Positions 1-11,607 of a stretch of DNA of 64,000 bases are shown here, in pieces. Origin of the DNA: Paragorgia papillata (Eukaryota > Cnidaria > Anthozoa > Scleralcyonacea > Coralliidae); NCBI GenBank assembly GCA_035771165.1, contig JAWNZC010000122.1:1202001-1266000 (forward strand). The letters run 5' to 3'. Each line of letters begins with the position of its first letter. Position 1 is the stretch's first letter. The notes below the pieces were generated by a model. It saw only the letters and a program-made list of their open reading frames with translations, searched no databases and was not told the DNA's origin. A program made the translations under genes and the position numbers.

Positions 1-1167
1 ATTGGTGCAGTTTACTCCTAAAAGCATTAAAATAGCTTAAATTAATTTAATTTAGTAATCAAGAAAAGCTGATTTAATACAGAAATAAATGCAATTAACA
101 CACACACATTTTATTATTTATTAGTAAAAAAGATACAATTTCACTGGATTGCAGGTAGCTAAACCTAATCTGGGCAGGCCAGTGCATAGCGGATTGAAAT
201 CACAAAGTGATTTCAGTGTTTGGTTTTATAAAGTATCGGGAAAAATGTAGCCAATAAGGTACGATAGCTTAGATGAAAATAAAGGTTTGTCTTGTATGAA
301 CATTTAAAGGTATTTTTCTTTTTAAATGCCTTTTTAGTTAATTGTCTTAATTGGCTCGGAATCTCATTCCACAGTCTTGCACCAACACTGGAACAAGCAT
401 GTTTATGTAATTTAGTTTCGATCTCTTTACGTAAAAATTACCAAATGTCGAAGATCGAGTTTTGTACGAATGGACACTGGAAGTGCTAACAAAAAATGTT
501 TACTGGTTATCATTGATATCATGCATTAAGTATAGACACAGCTTCGTAATATAGAAAATTCAGTGGCAAAATATTGGCATCAACAAATAATGGCACTGCG
601 TGAAATATGAAACTATTAACTAGAAGTTACTATCGCAAGGAAGTGCTGCCTGCATGGTTAATAGTTGGTAGGTTGTTCAGCGACAACAATTCTTCACGTG
701 GGATAAGACCATTGTGAAAAGTATTCAAGTACATATTGTCTCCTTGCACTAAGACTCGGTCGATAGTAGATGAATTCCAATCGTTCACTTGAATAGTTTG
801 TGCTGTTAACAACGCTGATACTCATAAAAGAGCACTGTTTTCCTCGAGACTGACCACTAAAACGTTCATTGCCTTGATGAATACTTCCACAAGCAAGTAT
901 AAAAGACATGATCATTGACCGCACTTACTTAACGCCAGTGGTAGCGCACTTTGCTGCAGCCTCGTACCCAGGCTCTTTACTACTTTCATACCCATCTGTT
1001 GTGTCTTGCAAGCAGTGCACGTAGCTATTGTCGAATCATTCCTATAATTTAAAATGCAGAAACATAACGATGTTAAATAGCAAAGCTTTCCCTGATGGGA
1101 GGCAGCAATTAAATTATGCGTTGAAAAATGTTCCTAGGTGAGCAACTTTACTCTCTTGTGTGTTTAG
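1..1167. other. Intron or 5' flank of the SCUBE-like gene
   Basis: No exon is supported here. The stretch is AT-rich. Around 290-480 (a phrase on trimming and an equally spaced Trp/Cys pattern in the + frame) it resembles degraded non-LTR retroelement sequence, but too weakly to name a family. The short open frames at 292-489, 630-812 and 694-924 lack splice-site or domain support. Upstream EGF exons of the SCUBE-like gene would be expected to the left of the window. Confidence 0.4.
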
Positions 1168-4100
1168 ATAACATTTGTTCTCGTGGAAAACAGTTATGTG
1201 GCAAGAATTCTATTTGTCGCGTAAAAGAGAATGACAAAAATTCTTATAAATGCTTGTGTAAGGAGGGATTTAAGAAAAATGGACGAAAATGCCAAGGTGA
1301 GGTTTATCTTTTGCCTGGTCTTCTAAAGAGACATTTCTTTTCTTAGTTTATTCATGCATAAATTATCTTTGATGTGCCGTGGTTAATAAATAGGTTATTG
1401 ACCTTGCATATTAAATGACCTACTACACCGCTTTAAAACTACGTCTAGAATACCATTTTTTTGTTAAATAACGACAAATATCGTCTGTGTCATGAATAAA
1501 CTAAGTCGGTTAGTGACCTTAACCTCGGTCACTACGCTGGTTATTACCCTCGGGCCTGCGGCCCTCGGGGTTAATAACCAGCGTAGTGACCTCGGTTTCG
1601 GTCACTAACCTATACATATACTACCATTTGTGTTCAAGCGTTTAGCGAATATCTAGTTGTTTTCGAGTTTTGAAATTGACAGATCAAATCAATAACGAAT
1701 AGGGGTGTAACTTTTCGTTGTCAAGACTTGTCATCGTTCTTTTCACACGGCAGCGTTTGCTTGGAATAGCTTGTCTTTGGCTTAATTGTGAGAATTTTAA
1801 TGATCAGCAAACGCAGCCGGGTCGTCTGACAAGGGTAAATTCACTTCGATATGACCTGCCGAACGAATTTATTTTGTATTCCATGTTTGACGTGGCCCGT
1901 GAGAAAATATCAACACACCGTTGAAACTTGAAATGGGAGCAATATAACAACGAAAAGTTACACGCCCTATTCGTTATTGATTTGATCTGTCAAACGTATA
2001 GTTGTCATTGGACAACGTTTGTTTCAAAACTCGAAAACAACTTGTTATTCGCTAAACGCTAAACGCTTGAACGCAAATGGTATAGTATAAGCTGTATCTA
2101 GAGAGATATTGGTGGCGTTTCAACAATTACGCTATGATATATGCTATTGCTATTATTATGGCTCTATATGTTGTAATTTCTAAAATACTATTTAGTATAG
2201 ACTGTATATACTATATAGTAATAGCCTTTTTTGCACAAAGTATTATTTAACTATAATACACATCAATACTTAACATTTCACATTTAACTATTTAAGTATT
2301 TATTTAACTTTCAAAAACTCATTAATAATTCATGAGGAAAATTCAAAAGAAATTAAAGTTTAATCATTGTCTTTATATGTGATAAAGATACCTCCTGATT
2401 TACATAAACTTTAGCTTTGATTTTCTCGGCTTAAGCAAGGTTATTTTTCAAACTTACTACGCGAATGAACTTACCAAGTGGTTCGTTTTTGAAGCCATTC
2501 AAAACACTCGCATCACGTGTTTTATCAGATCTAAAACACTTGGGCTGCGCAGTTCGTGTTTTATCAGATATAATGAAACACTCGGCTTCGCCTCGTGTCT
2601 TTATATCTGATAAAACACTCCTGCTTGTTTATTAAACAGTACATAATACACATATTATGTATCCATAATACATAGAATTCTTGTTTTTTTTCTTCAGAAA
2701 TTGACGAATGCGCAACCAACAATGGTGGATGTGCGCATAATTGTGTCAATACACCAGGAAGCTACGAGTGTACTTGTAAAGACTCTGGCTACAGTCTTCA
2801 TGTTAATAAACATGACTGTATCGGTAAAGTAACTATAATGGCTTGATGTAAACTATTATAACAATAGAATTGATGAATTCGCGGGCATAAATGTGTTTTT
2901 GGCCCGACTAAGGTTCATTTTAGCCCGAACCGAAGGCGTGGGTTAAAATTAGCTCTGAGAAGGGCCAAAAATATATTTATGACCAAGAACATCAACTGTA
3001 TTACTGTTGTAATAATTTTAGTGGGCATTTAGATGAAAATCAAAGACAATAAACGGTAAACAGTATCTTGAACAGTGCCACCTCCGCGTCCGGCGTTTAT
3101 TTCATTGCATTAGATATTTACATGCATAACTCATAACCAGTGCTGTAAAAGTTACATAATTTTTGTAACTAGTTACAGTTACAGTTACATCGTTAGAAAA
3201 GTAACTAGTTACCGATAAAAGTTACAATGAAAAGAAAGTAACTAGTTACAGTTACAAAGTTACTTCAAAAATTTTGTAACTAGTTACAAAGTTACATTAT
3301 TAATTCCTTTGTCCGTGTTACTAGAATCAACAAAGAAATTACTGGTTTTTAGATGCCAGTACCATAATTATGTTTTTACAGCAAAATACCTAAATATAGT
3401 TGTCACTAAGCAGAAATAGTCAACTTGTATATAATATATCTTTATTATTATATCAAAACCATTTTTATCAAGAAAGAATGACATCCTCAACTGCATATCA
3501 GTAACTATACTAGTCACATTTTTAAACCAAATATTGTAACTAGTTACAGTTCTTTAAAAAAGTAACTAGTTATAGTTACTTCTTCAAAAAGTAACTAGTT
3601 ATAGTTACAGTTACTTCTTCAGAAAAAGTAACTAGTTTCAGTTACAGTTACTTAAAAATGTAACTAGTTACTGTAACTAGTTACTTGTAACGAAGTTACT
3701 CACAGCACTGCTCATAACTTACATGCATGTAACTTGGCAGAAAAACACAACAGTTGTCATCAAACTACAATGAGTAATGAGTAATGATTTATTTAACGTT
3801 GTAAGCACAGGATGTGGTCACCCAATCATCCGAGCCAGAGGCTCATGTTAAAAGTGCACGACATACGCTAAGACCTAAGTGTTGATTTTGCGGAGGGAGG
3901 AAAACCGCAGAGCCCTGCGAAAAACCCTCGAAGCACAGGAGAGACCAATTAAACTCTAGTCACATGAAATTCAAGTTCGAGAACGGGGTTATTCCCAGAC
4001 GGTCACCCATCCAAGTACTAACCCCGTCCAACTGGGCTTAACTACAGCGGTGAGCGGCAGCGCCCTAACAGCACCCGCCACCCGTGCTCCAAAAGTATTG

Positions 4101-5972
4101 ACAAGAAACTGAGTATACAATTCCGATAAAATTATTATAATAATGTATTTATAGCATGGAAAAACGTATTCACCATGGTGAATGGCTTTTCTGGATAGTT
4201 CTGAAGAAAAAAAAACAGTTAACGGTTTTCACATTTCGATGGATAATTAAACATTGTTTTTGTCATTTTAAGTGAATATGCATTAATCAGTTTGCAGTAG
4301 CTTGTTATTATCAACATAGCGATAAAATAGTATTGCGAATGTAGAGTTTTCCTTTAAAGTGCCTATGAAACGAAAATTAAGTTCGTCTTACTTGAAAGAA
4401 CACTTATTAAAATGACAAAGTAACATCTTTTTCAGTTTTTTGTTTCCTTGCTTCCTTCTTGAGATATTTCAGTTTGTTTGATATGCAATAATGTTTGACG
4501 TCACACGTGCATAATGAGTTATCGAAAAAAAGTTATATATCTTCGCTATTGTCAAATATAATCACTTGAAAATCTACATGTTTAGTGTTCTGGGCGATAC
4601 ACACCCACATGCTGCCTTCGAATTAATTTGGTGTGATAATAGCAAAGATATATGGCTTTTTTCGATAACTCTTATGCACATGTGACGTCAAAATGTTTAA
4701 TTTGTATATCAAACAAACTGAAATATATCAAGAACGAAGCAAGGAAACAAAAAACTTCAAAATATGTTACTCTATCATTTTAAAGTGTCTATGAAGTGAA
4801 AAATACGTTGGCATTTTTGTTGTTTTATTGTACAGAGGAGCATGACAGGAGCACTCACTGCAAATTTCAAGAGAATCTGATGCGTAGTTTTCGCGCTATC
4901 AACTCTCAAAATTTGCCGTGGATAGTTTGTTTTGGTGAAATCATAGTTAATAGAAACATGGTTTGGAAGCTCAACCAAAGTCATTGTTTTATGTTTTTGT
5001 TCAGGTTTATGGAAATTTGTGCACTTTCACAGTTACTGAACATATTGTGTTTTCTGTATAATGAAGCAATCATCCAATAGCAACGTTTGGGTTCAATCAC
5101 TCAACCGTACTGTTTAAATATTAATAAACCTAAAACAAAGGATTTGTGCACCTTCATGTACCTTTCAAAATCAATCGTAGCTTGATTGTTAACCGCTTTG
5201 AAGGTTGCCGGGTTTCCAAACCATGTATATTTTCTATTAACTATGGTGAAATTTGGGCTTCTTGGTAACAATGCCTTATGACGTACGCAAACGGTCAATA
5301 ATAGTGAAATCTATTGTTCTTATACATAGTTGTCGATTTGCGTACGTCATAAGCATTGTTACCGAAAGCCCAATTTTTCTCCAAGAACGAACTAGCCATG
5401 GCAAATTTTGAGAGTTGATAGCGCGAAAACTACGCATCAGATTCTCTTGAAATTTTCAGCGAGTGCTCCTGTCATGCTCCTCTGTACAATAAAACAAGGA
5501 AACTAAAGGTCAGCATTTGTTTTAGATGAACAAGTATTAAACTCAGTGAGCCGCAAGATCCGTTTGAAACTTCAAGTGAAGCAATGTCGAACAAGCAATA
5601 CAGTAGAAGCAAGCTTCCTCAGAGATCTTCGTCGCTTGGTTTCGAAAGACGTGTGTAGCACTCCATGTAAGATCCAGGCTATGTCACTGCGATGCCGTAC
5701 TCGAAAGAAGACCAATATACTACAAGCAAACTTCGAGGTTGAGATGGATCAAAATTTGATTTTTTCTTCTATACATTGCAACTCGTCCTGCATTCGATGC
5801 GAAACTGAAAATAAACTTCAAAGGATTGTTTCAAACTTAAAACGTATGGCTAACTCTGATAAATTAGTTTTACCATTCGATGGTCAGAAGTACTCATTAG
5901 ACAGGAAGGATATCAAAGGAATGAAGTTGAAATATCGTTGCAAGAAGCCACATCCGAATACAGGTATACCCA

Positions 5973-6031
<59 letters not shown>

Positions 6032-9000
6032 CTTATATAATATATATATATATATATACATATATATTATTTACAGAATGAGTGGCCGTCCTGTATCGGG
6101 GTATACAGACACGAGGTGAAGCCGAGTGCCTGTATCCCGATACAGAACGGACACGAATTCCGTAAATTACTTCTAAAACGATCTATTTGGTAAGTTCATA
6201 TTAAAGATTAATATTGGCATTTACACTCGATGAAATGTAGAGGAAAATTACGAAGGTGATATTACGAGTGTCGATTATTTCAAGTAAGACCCGACCGAGA
6301 ACAGTTGCGAAAAATGCAACTACTGGGCCTTCGGCGGGAATCGAACCCACGACCGTAGTAATTTTTCTTAAAAAACGTTGTCTAAGTCGAGAAAATCAAA
6401 GCCAAAGTTTATGTAAATCAAGAAGAATCCATATCACATATATAGATCCTCATTAAACATGGATTTTCTTTGTGTTTTCCTCATGAATTATTAATGAGTT
6501 TTAGAAATATATATAATACATATACATGGGAGATCTTAATCCAGTTTCAACACTCTAGTTAAACAGTAGTTTTAATAATTGTCAGTTGTTTGCTGCAACA
6601 AGATGTGTACTCAGAAAAGCTCTGACTCTAAGCGGGACTCGAACCCGCAACCTTCTGAATGCTAGCCAGACGCTCTAACCATTGGGCCACTAGAACTCAG
6701 ATAGCCGAGCAAGGTTATTTAAGGTAATTGTACCTTAAACAGTGCCCAGTCCTTCAGGAACGAGTCTTAACCGCTCGGTTACAAGTACTTGGTAGTCCAC
6801 AAGTCGCGTTGTAACAGTAAGTTTCCAGTTAAACACTGTTAGTTAGTTTCAGAAATTGCAGCTTGATGTTAGTAATAATTGTCAGTTGTTTGCTGTACAA
6901 GCTGTGTTAGTTAGTAATACTCAGAAAAACTCTGAGCTCTAAGCGGGACTCGAACCCGCAACCTTCTGAATGCTAGCCAGACGCTCTAACCATTGGGCCA
7001 CTAGAACTCAGATAGCCGAGCAAGGTTATTTAAGGTAATTATACCTTAAACAGTGCCCAGTCCTTCAGGAACGAGTCTTAACCGCTCGGTTACAAGTACT
7101 TGGTAGTCCACAAGTCGCGTTGTAACAGTAAGTTTCCAGTTAAACACTGTTAGTTAGTTTCAGAAATTGCAGCTTGATGTTAGTAATAATTGTCAGTTGT
7201 TTGCTGTACAAGCTGTGTTAGTTGGTAATACTCAGAAAAACTCTGAGCTTTAAGCGGGACTAGAACCCGCAACTGCATAGTATTACTAACTAACACAGCT
7301 TGTACAGCAAACAACTGACAATTATTACTAACATCAAGCTGCAATTTCTGAAACTAACTGAAACAGTAGTTTCTTTCATTTTTTGGGGTTTGTGAACAAT
7401 TTTTGAATTTCAGTTTATTTTACTCCCAGTGTTTTGTCGAAGTGGAAGCTATTACGACGTCGTATTACAGCGATGCTTGAAATGTCCACGTGGTACGTAT
7501 CAACATCAAGTATCCGAGAAGTTCTGCTACCGCTGTCCAAGAAATATGACGACACTTCATCAAGGAGCAAAAGATCAATCGAAATGCATAGGTATAGTGT
7601 TGCTATATGTCATGTATCGTGAAAAATTCTTGCTGGTTAAATTGATATCGAAGATAGTTTATAACAAAAACATTTAATTTTAATTATTTAAAAAAAACAA
7701 CATTAAACATTTTTATTATGTAGCGCGAATTACTTCCGGTAAAATCACGCGCTGTGATTGGTTGCTGACTTGGCGAGATTTCTCCGTAATGCCCGCGGGC
7801 GTTACGAAAAATGCCCTACGATTGGAAACAAACAAGAAATCCTAATAAGAAACTTTTATAGCCGAAAAAGGACGAAAACAAATGAAATAAACGACGATGA
7901 ACATTATAAAAGTAAATTCTAGTATCCAGACGTGAAAGAAACAGCAGAAAATAATGCTTGTCCTGTGTTTTGACGAATTAGTTAAAGCAAGTAAGCGAAG
8001 ACCAAGAAATACAAGATTGATTTTGAAATAAAAAGTGCCATATAATAAACTACTTAATAACCTCGACCGTTCGATCTTTACGGTAAAATATTAAACCTCG
8101 GTCTTGAACGTGTTAACCTCGCTATCGCTCGGTCAATACAGCAAGACCTCGGTTTAATATTTTACCGTAAAGACCTCACTCTCGGTTATTAATTAGTTAA
8201 TGACAAGGTCTGTATGTAATAGTTAAAATATGAGCGACCGATCTTTATGGGCATTTACAATGGCGAGCCGAATGATGAACACTTTGTTTAAGAGTCGTAG
8301 AAAAGGTTAAATAAGATCATTTTAACTCAGAAAAAGCTGAATTTGAGCCACTAATGCCTATTAACTTTGAATAAAACATTGATGTTTTATTAATCAATGT
8401 TTTATCCGTATTTAAAGATGCTGATTAGACATTCATAGTCTTTAAAAAACTCACTCGTGCATGTTTTTTCCAAATTTGATTGGGCCCGAAGAATTTTCTA
8501 TTATTATTTAACTAACATCGGAAAATCGTGCATGCCGACATAGTATCTACTCATCACTTATCATATTTATTCATTGCAGCAACAAAATGTAGCCTTCAGT
8601 TTCCTAACAACGCCACGTCTGGAGTGATTCAAACACCAAACTTTCCCGACCCTTATCCTCCAGGAATCACTTGTGAATGGTTCATCAATGCTCCCAAAGA
8701 CCGTAAAGTGATTTTTCTTCTTCCCAAGATCTCCATTCCCTCGACCGCGCCATGTTCAGACTATCTTGTTATACGGGGCTCTCGCAATCCTCACGCCACA
8801 ACCACTTACTACACTTGTGAAAGCAGCAATCAGCCAATCGTCATGGTAGCCAGGTCGAAGAAAATCTACGTGAAATTTCACTCGAGCAGTCAGCGAGGTG
8901 GAGGCGGGTTCAGAATGCGATTTGTAACTTACGAAGGTTAGAATTAGCGTCACTATAGTGTTCAAATCTCTTCCGGAGATCTTTTGACCTAAACCGTGCG

Positions 9001-9450
9001 CATTAAAAATCTGAATTCATGAATATTCGTGTTGAAAACCATTAACTTCTCCGCGTTTATTTTTTATAGAAGTCTACAAAGATCTCGTCGAGGGAATTAT
9101 ACTAGATGGAAATCTGTATGACGACAGTAGCCATAGACAATTGTTACAGGTATTGTAATAATGGAAACCGGTTTATTAAATGTCTTTTTAGATAATATAC
9201 AATTGTAAATCCCGCTTATTTAAGGTAATTTACAATCGGCTACTTGAATCAACACTAACAATATATAACTAATAACTATATATAACAACATAAAACAAAT
9301 ATACAGTACAATAATTTAAAAAAGTTAGCAGTTCAGGATTTGTCCATTCCTTGTTTCGGCAACAGAAAATAATAGTAATAATATTATTTATGATTTACGT
9401 ATACTACAATGATAAACCTTTCTTTTACAGGTAGTTTACCAATGTCTACT

Positions 9451-9538
<88 letters not shown>

Positions 9539-9539
9539 C

Positions 9540-9588
<49 letters not shown>

Positions 9589-10086
9589 GTAATAATAGTA
9601 ATAATAATAGTAATAATAATAACAATAATAATAACAATAACCGTAACGTACAGTAACAGTAACAGTAACAGTAACAGTAACAGTAACAGTAACAGTAACA
9701 GTAACAGTAACAGTAACAGTAACAGTAACAGTAACAGTAACAGTAACAGTAACAGTAGCAGTAACAGTAACAGTAACAGTAACAGTAACAGTAACAGTAG
9801 CAGTAGCAGTAGCAGTAACAGTAACAGTAACAGTAGCAGTAACAGTAACAGTAACAGTAACAGTAACAGTAGCAGTAGCAGTAGCAGTAACAGTAACAGT
9901 AACAGTAACAGTAACAGTAGCAGTAGCAGTAGCAGTAACAGTAACAGTAACAGTAACAGTAACAGTAACAGTAACAGTAGCAGTAGCAGTAGCAGTAGCA
10001 GTAGCAGTAGCAGTAGCAGTAACAGTAGCAGTAGCAGCGACAGTAACAGCGACCGTGACAGCAACAGTGACAGCGACAGCAACAGC

Positions 10087-10120
<34 letters not shown>

Positions 10121-10339
10121 GCGACAATAACAAAAACCATAATAATAATAATAAAAATAAAGATGTGGTTTTGTTCATTTTAGGACGAGGAGACAACTTC
10201 TGCTATTTTTGAGGTGATTGAGTATCCTTTGAAATTCTTGACGTACAACACTGAACATTACATGTCCAGGCTTCCGGCATCATTTATTAAGATAATAGGC
10301 AACAAAGTTAGCAAATATTTTCGTTTTGAAAGTCGTTAA
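1168..10339 (+). CDS. SCUBE-like: SCUBE-like secreted EGF/CUB protein, 3' part (7 exons)
   Basis: SCUBE proteins are secreted, cell-surface-tethered glycoproteins acting as co-receptors or carriers (for example in Hedgehog release). Exons read by eye: 1168-1296, 2698-2823, 5526-5963, 7430-7591, 8580-8936, 9070-9149, 10184-10339. The first five junctions are all phase 1, the last is phase 0, and all have GT-AG ends. Together they give 481 residues to a TAA stop. Order seen: two six-cysteine calcium-binding-type EGF repeats; a spacer of about 146 residues with Cys pairs; one ephrin-receptor-like (GCC) repeat with the CPxGTYQ motif; one CUB domain ([17 protein letters not shown] start); then a basic/aromatic C-terminal tail resembling the conserved SCUBE tail (PxSFIKxxxxKVSKYFR). 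The 5' end with signal peptide and remaining EGF repeats lies outside. Vertebrate SCUBEs carry about nine EGF repeats and usually three GCC repeats; only one GCC repeat is found here, so an exon may have been missed or the protein is simpler. Confidence 0.88.
1347..1612. repeat. Interspersed repeat Z, copy 1, ending in a palindrome
   Basis: The segment 1347-1495 recurs almost unchanged at 55552-55700, including the phrase CTTTGATGTGCCG. It runs into a palindrome at about 1504-1612, in which a CGGTCACTACGCTGG arm is mirrored by CCAGCGTAGTGACC. It lies in the intron directly after the first EGF exon. Confidence 0.75.
1620..2085. mobile_element. Fold-back MITE-like element with about 100-bp arms
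   Basis: TACCATTTGTGTTCAAGCG at the left is mirrored at the right end by the reverse complement of the same string. The arms continue through TTTTCGAGTTTTGAAA and AACGAATAGG on both sides. The arms are imperfect: one has an extra TTTAGCG and a short insertion. There is no coding capacity in the core. Confidence 0.7.
2308..2650. repeat. Interspersed repeat X, copy 1 (reference copy)
   Basis: A family of about 340 bp beginning AAAACTCATTAATAATTCATG. It contains TTAGCTTTGATTTTCTCGGC and a fold-back part made of CTGATAAAACAC strings. It ends with CACTCCTGCTTGTTTATTAA. At least eight other full or partial copies in both orientations are seen in this window (about 6360-6520, 34390-34475, 38430-38540, 52480-52690, 53985-54200, 55322-55550, 57030-57320, 60400-60770). 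This copy ends about 50 bp before a SCUBE exon. Confidence 0.85.
3130..3718. mobile_element. hAT-type MITE (CAGTGCTGT ends), copy 1
   Basis: The element proper is 3138-3710 (573 bp). Its ends are inverted CAGTGCTGT and ACAGCACTG, and it is flanked by a perfect 8-bp target duplication, CTCATAAC, at 3130-3137 and 3711-3718. The interior near both ends is built from many copies of the self-complementary 12-mer GTAACTAGTTAC. It has no coding capacity. An 8-bp duplication with CAGTG termini is characteristic of the hAT superfamily. It sits in the SCUBE intron between 2823 and 5526. Confidence 0.93.
3775..4085 (-). mobile_element. 5S rRNA-derived SINE (or 5S pseudogene with tail)
   Basis: Reading the minus strand, the region 4080-3985 carries the 5S rRNA internal promoter block: AGTTAAGCCC, then GTTAGTACTTGGATGGGTGACC, split here as GTTAGTACTTGG and ATGGGTGACC, then a CTGGGAATA end. 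It is followed by an unrelated body and a short ATTACTC repeat tail (about 3775-3795), which is the layout of SINE3-type elements. The 5' third does not match canonical 5S well. Confidence 0.7.
4355..4800. mobile_element. Fold-back element with about 190-bp arms
   Basis: Strings from AAAGTGCCTATGAA through TGACGTCACACGTGCATAA and ATATCTTCGCTATT in the left half are mirrored in reverse complement in the right half, ending TTTAAAGTGTCTATGAAG. There is no open frame of note. It is a non-autonomous DNA element by structure; the superfamily is not determined. Confidence 0.7.
4818..5505. mobile_element. Fold-back element; core shared with 20.9-21.2 kb
   Basis: Arms of about 120 bp: TTGTTTTATTGTACAGAGG and GCGTAGTTTTCGCGCTATC on the left are mirrored near 5400-5505. 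The core, with the phrase CAATAGCAACGTTT and ATTTAAATATTAATAAACC, recurs at about 21055-21130 in an arylsulfatase intron, so the two genes carry the same element family. Confidence 0.7.
5972..6069. repeat. (CA)n then (TA)n microsatellite
   Basis: A run of CACACA passes into TATATA just after the splice donor at 5964. It is translated only in read-through of the preceding exon and is not coding. Confidence 0.9.
6070..6520. repeat. Small palindrome, tRNA-like fragment and reversed repeat X
   Basis: A palindrome at about 6085-6160 pairs CCTGTATCGGGGTATACAG with its mirror. A tRNA T-arm-like string GGGAATCGAACCC occurs at about 6337-6350 on the minus strand, suggesting a SINE remnant. It is followed by an inverted partial copy of repeat X ending near 6520. 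Confidence 0.5.
6576..7365 (-). mobile_element. tRNA-Ala-like SINE, two tandem copies plus inverted end
   Basis: The minus strand at about 6697-6625 folds as a tRNA: the anticodon loop CTAGCAT gives AGC (Ala-type), with a T-loop GGTTCGAGTCCC. The same tRNA-like head recurs at about 7010-6935, giving a tandem period of roughly 310 bp. A third truncated copy begins near 7240 and is abruptly followed, from about 7280, by an inverted copy of the SINE tail (TTGTACAGCAAACAACTGAC). The copies are nearly identical, so the array is young. It lies in the intron before the GCC exon. Confidence 0.75.
7728..8205. repeat. Interspersed repeat Y, copy 1, with terminal palindrome
   Basis: The string GTGATTGGTTGCTG, then GAGATTTCTCCGTAATG, then AAGTGCCATATAATAAACTA also occurs in the same order at 51726-52000. 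The end of this copy (about 8045-8200) is a palindrome whose arms carry TTTACGGTAAAATATTAAACC and its mirror. Confidence 0.75.
9447..10170. repeat. (AAT)n then (CAGTAA)n/(CAGTAG)n array in last SCUBE intron
   Basis: About 200 bp of AAT trinucleotide, then about 370 bp of hexanucleotide CAGTAA with interspersed CAGTAG blocks, then CAGCGA/CAACAA. The long open frames on both strands (poly-Leu, poly-Asn, Thr-Val repeats) are artefacts of the period. The array ends about 15-50 bp before the acceptor at 10183. Confidence 0.95.
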
Positions 10340-11034
10340 CCAAACACACATTCTCCACGAGAAGCCATGAACAACTTTCAACTTCATAGATTGTTAAAGT
10401 CGCCTATCTTATGTCTGCACATTGACCTATCCATAATCTTTGGATTTTGAAAAAAAAATGAATTAAGTGGAAATGTTTGGAAATGTTAATAATTTTGAAT
10501 AACGGCTCAATTTTTATGTACAGCGGAATTTTCTTTTTAATTGTGATGTCATGTAGTCAATTTTGACCTGACTTTATGTGAGCACAGGGCGTCCATTCTA
10601 ATTTTTTTTATGAAATGCAAGACTAACGACGTCACTATCATGTTTGCATAGCCTGATATAAAACGGTAACTTACCAATCACAGCGTGTGTAAAACGCAAC
10701 CTATTGTACAATACATATCTTTCTTTACTTTAACGAACCTTCTGGCGACTATCAACTGTTGCGAAATCAAAAGATGGTGGCGAGTACTCCAAAAAATACT
10801 ACACTACAAAATACAAATCCCTAAAAGCTTGTTTTAAGAAAACAAATCTTGTTTTAAGATTTTCTTGTCTCGTCTGCAAGGTAATAATCTTGCTGGGTTT
10901 TCTTGATAAGACATTTTGTCTTAAAACAAGATTAAATATCTTAAAAACAAGAAATAGAATCTTAAAGTGGTTCTCTGATGGAAATATTGTTGGCAATGTT
11001 TTTGCATAATCCTAAAGATGTTAAGGTAGTTGGT
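10340..11034. other. 3' flank of SCUBE-like gene, with one MITE copy
   Basis: There is no gene here. At 10795-10985 lies a short element rich in CTTGTTTTAAG whose sequence recurs at 13468-13668. No AATAAA poly(A) signal is evident within the first few hundred bases after the SCUBE stop. Confidence 0.5.
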
Positions 11035-11375
11035 AATCGTGCAAAGTTTTATTTCAAAATTTGTTGAAGAAAAGGTGATATTTTGCGTGTGAAGTTTGTA
11101 TTTTGGAGCGCCTCCATTAAAGTGGCTTGAGAAGTCAGAAGAATGAGTCGAGGAAGCTTATGACGTCATATATTCAATAACAACAATGGCCCTTTTGTTG
11201 ACAACAACAATGATCTTTTGTTTTTGTTGAGTCTATGACGTCATAAATTCTCCTCCACTCATTCTTCTCAAACACGGCCAATTTAATGGCGGCGCTCCAA
11301 AATACACACTTCGCACGTAGTAACTTTGTTTTTGAGAATTTTGAAATGAAACTTTGCACAATTACTAAGAACCAT
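11035..11375. mobile_element. Fold-back element, about 130-bp arms
   Basis: The left arm includes TGGTAATCGTGCAAAGTTTT, TTTTGGAGCGCC and TATGACGTCATA. The right arm mirrors each of these and ends AAACTTTGCACAATTACTAAG. Confidence 0.7.
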
Positions 11376-11607
11376 AATATCTTTAGGATTATGCAGAAAC
11401 ATTACCAACAAAACATATATTACACTAAAAAAGATTTATCTCGACAAGATTTGGAAGTTTAAAATTACGAATTTTTTTTTTGTTTGGCAGTGTTAAATTA
11501 GGAATATTTAACTCGGCAGACATGAGACAGGCAATTTCAGTATAAATATATAGATATATTTAGGTGTAAAACGTTGAATCACTCAAGGTGTCTTTGTGTT
11601 AGTGTAT

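Noticed and set aside
3985..4085. Functional 5S rRNA gene
   Set aside because: The 5' third diverges from 5S, and the sequence continues into a SINE-like body and tail.
6625..7015. Functional tRNA-Ala genes
   Set aside because: The acceptor stem does not close properly and the modules are embedded in a repeated 310-bp SINE unit.
9384..10196. Open frames of 234-270 codons on the minus strand (poly-Leu, Thr-Val)
   Set aside because: They are translations of the AAT and CAGTAA arrays; no stop codon can arise in the period, and no start or domain context exists.
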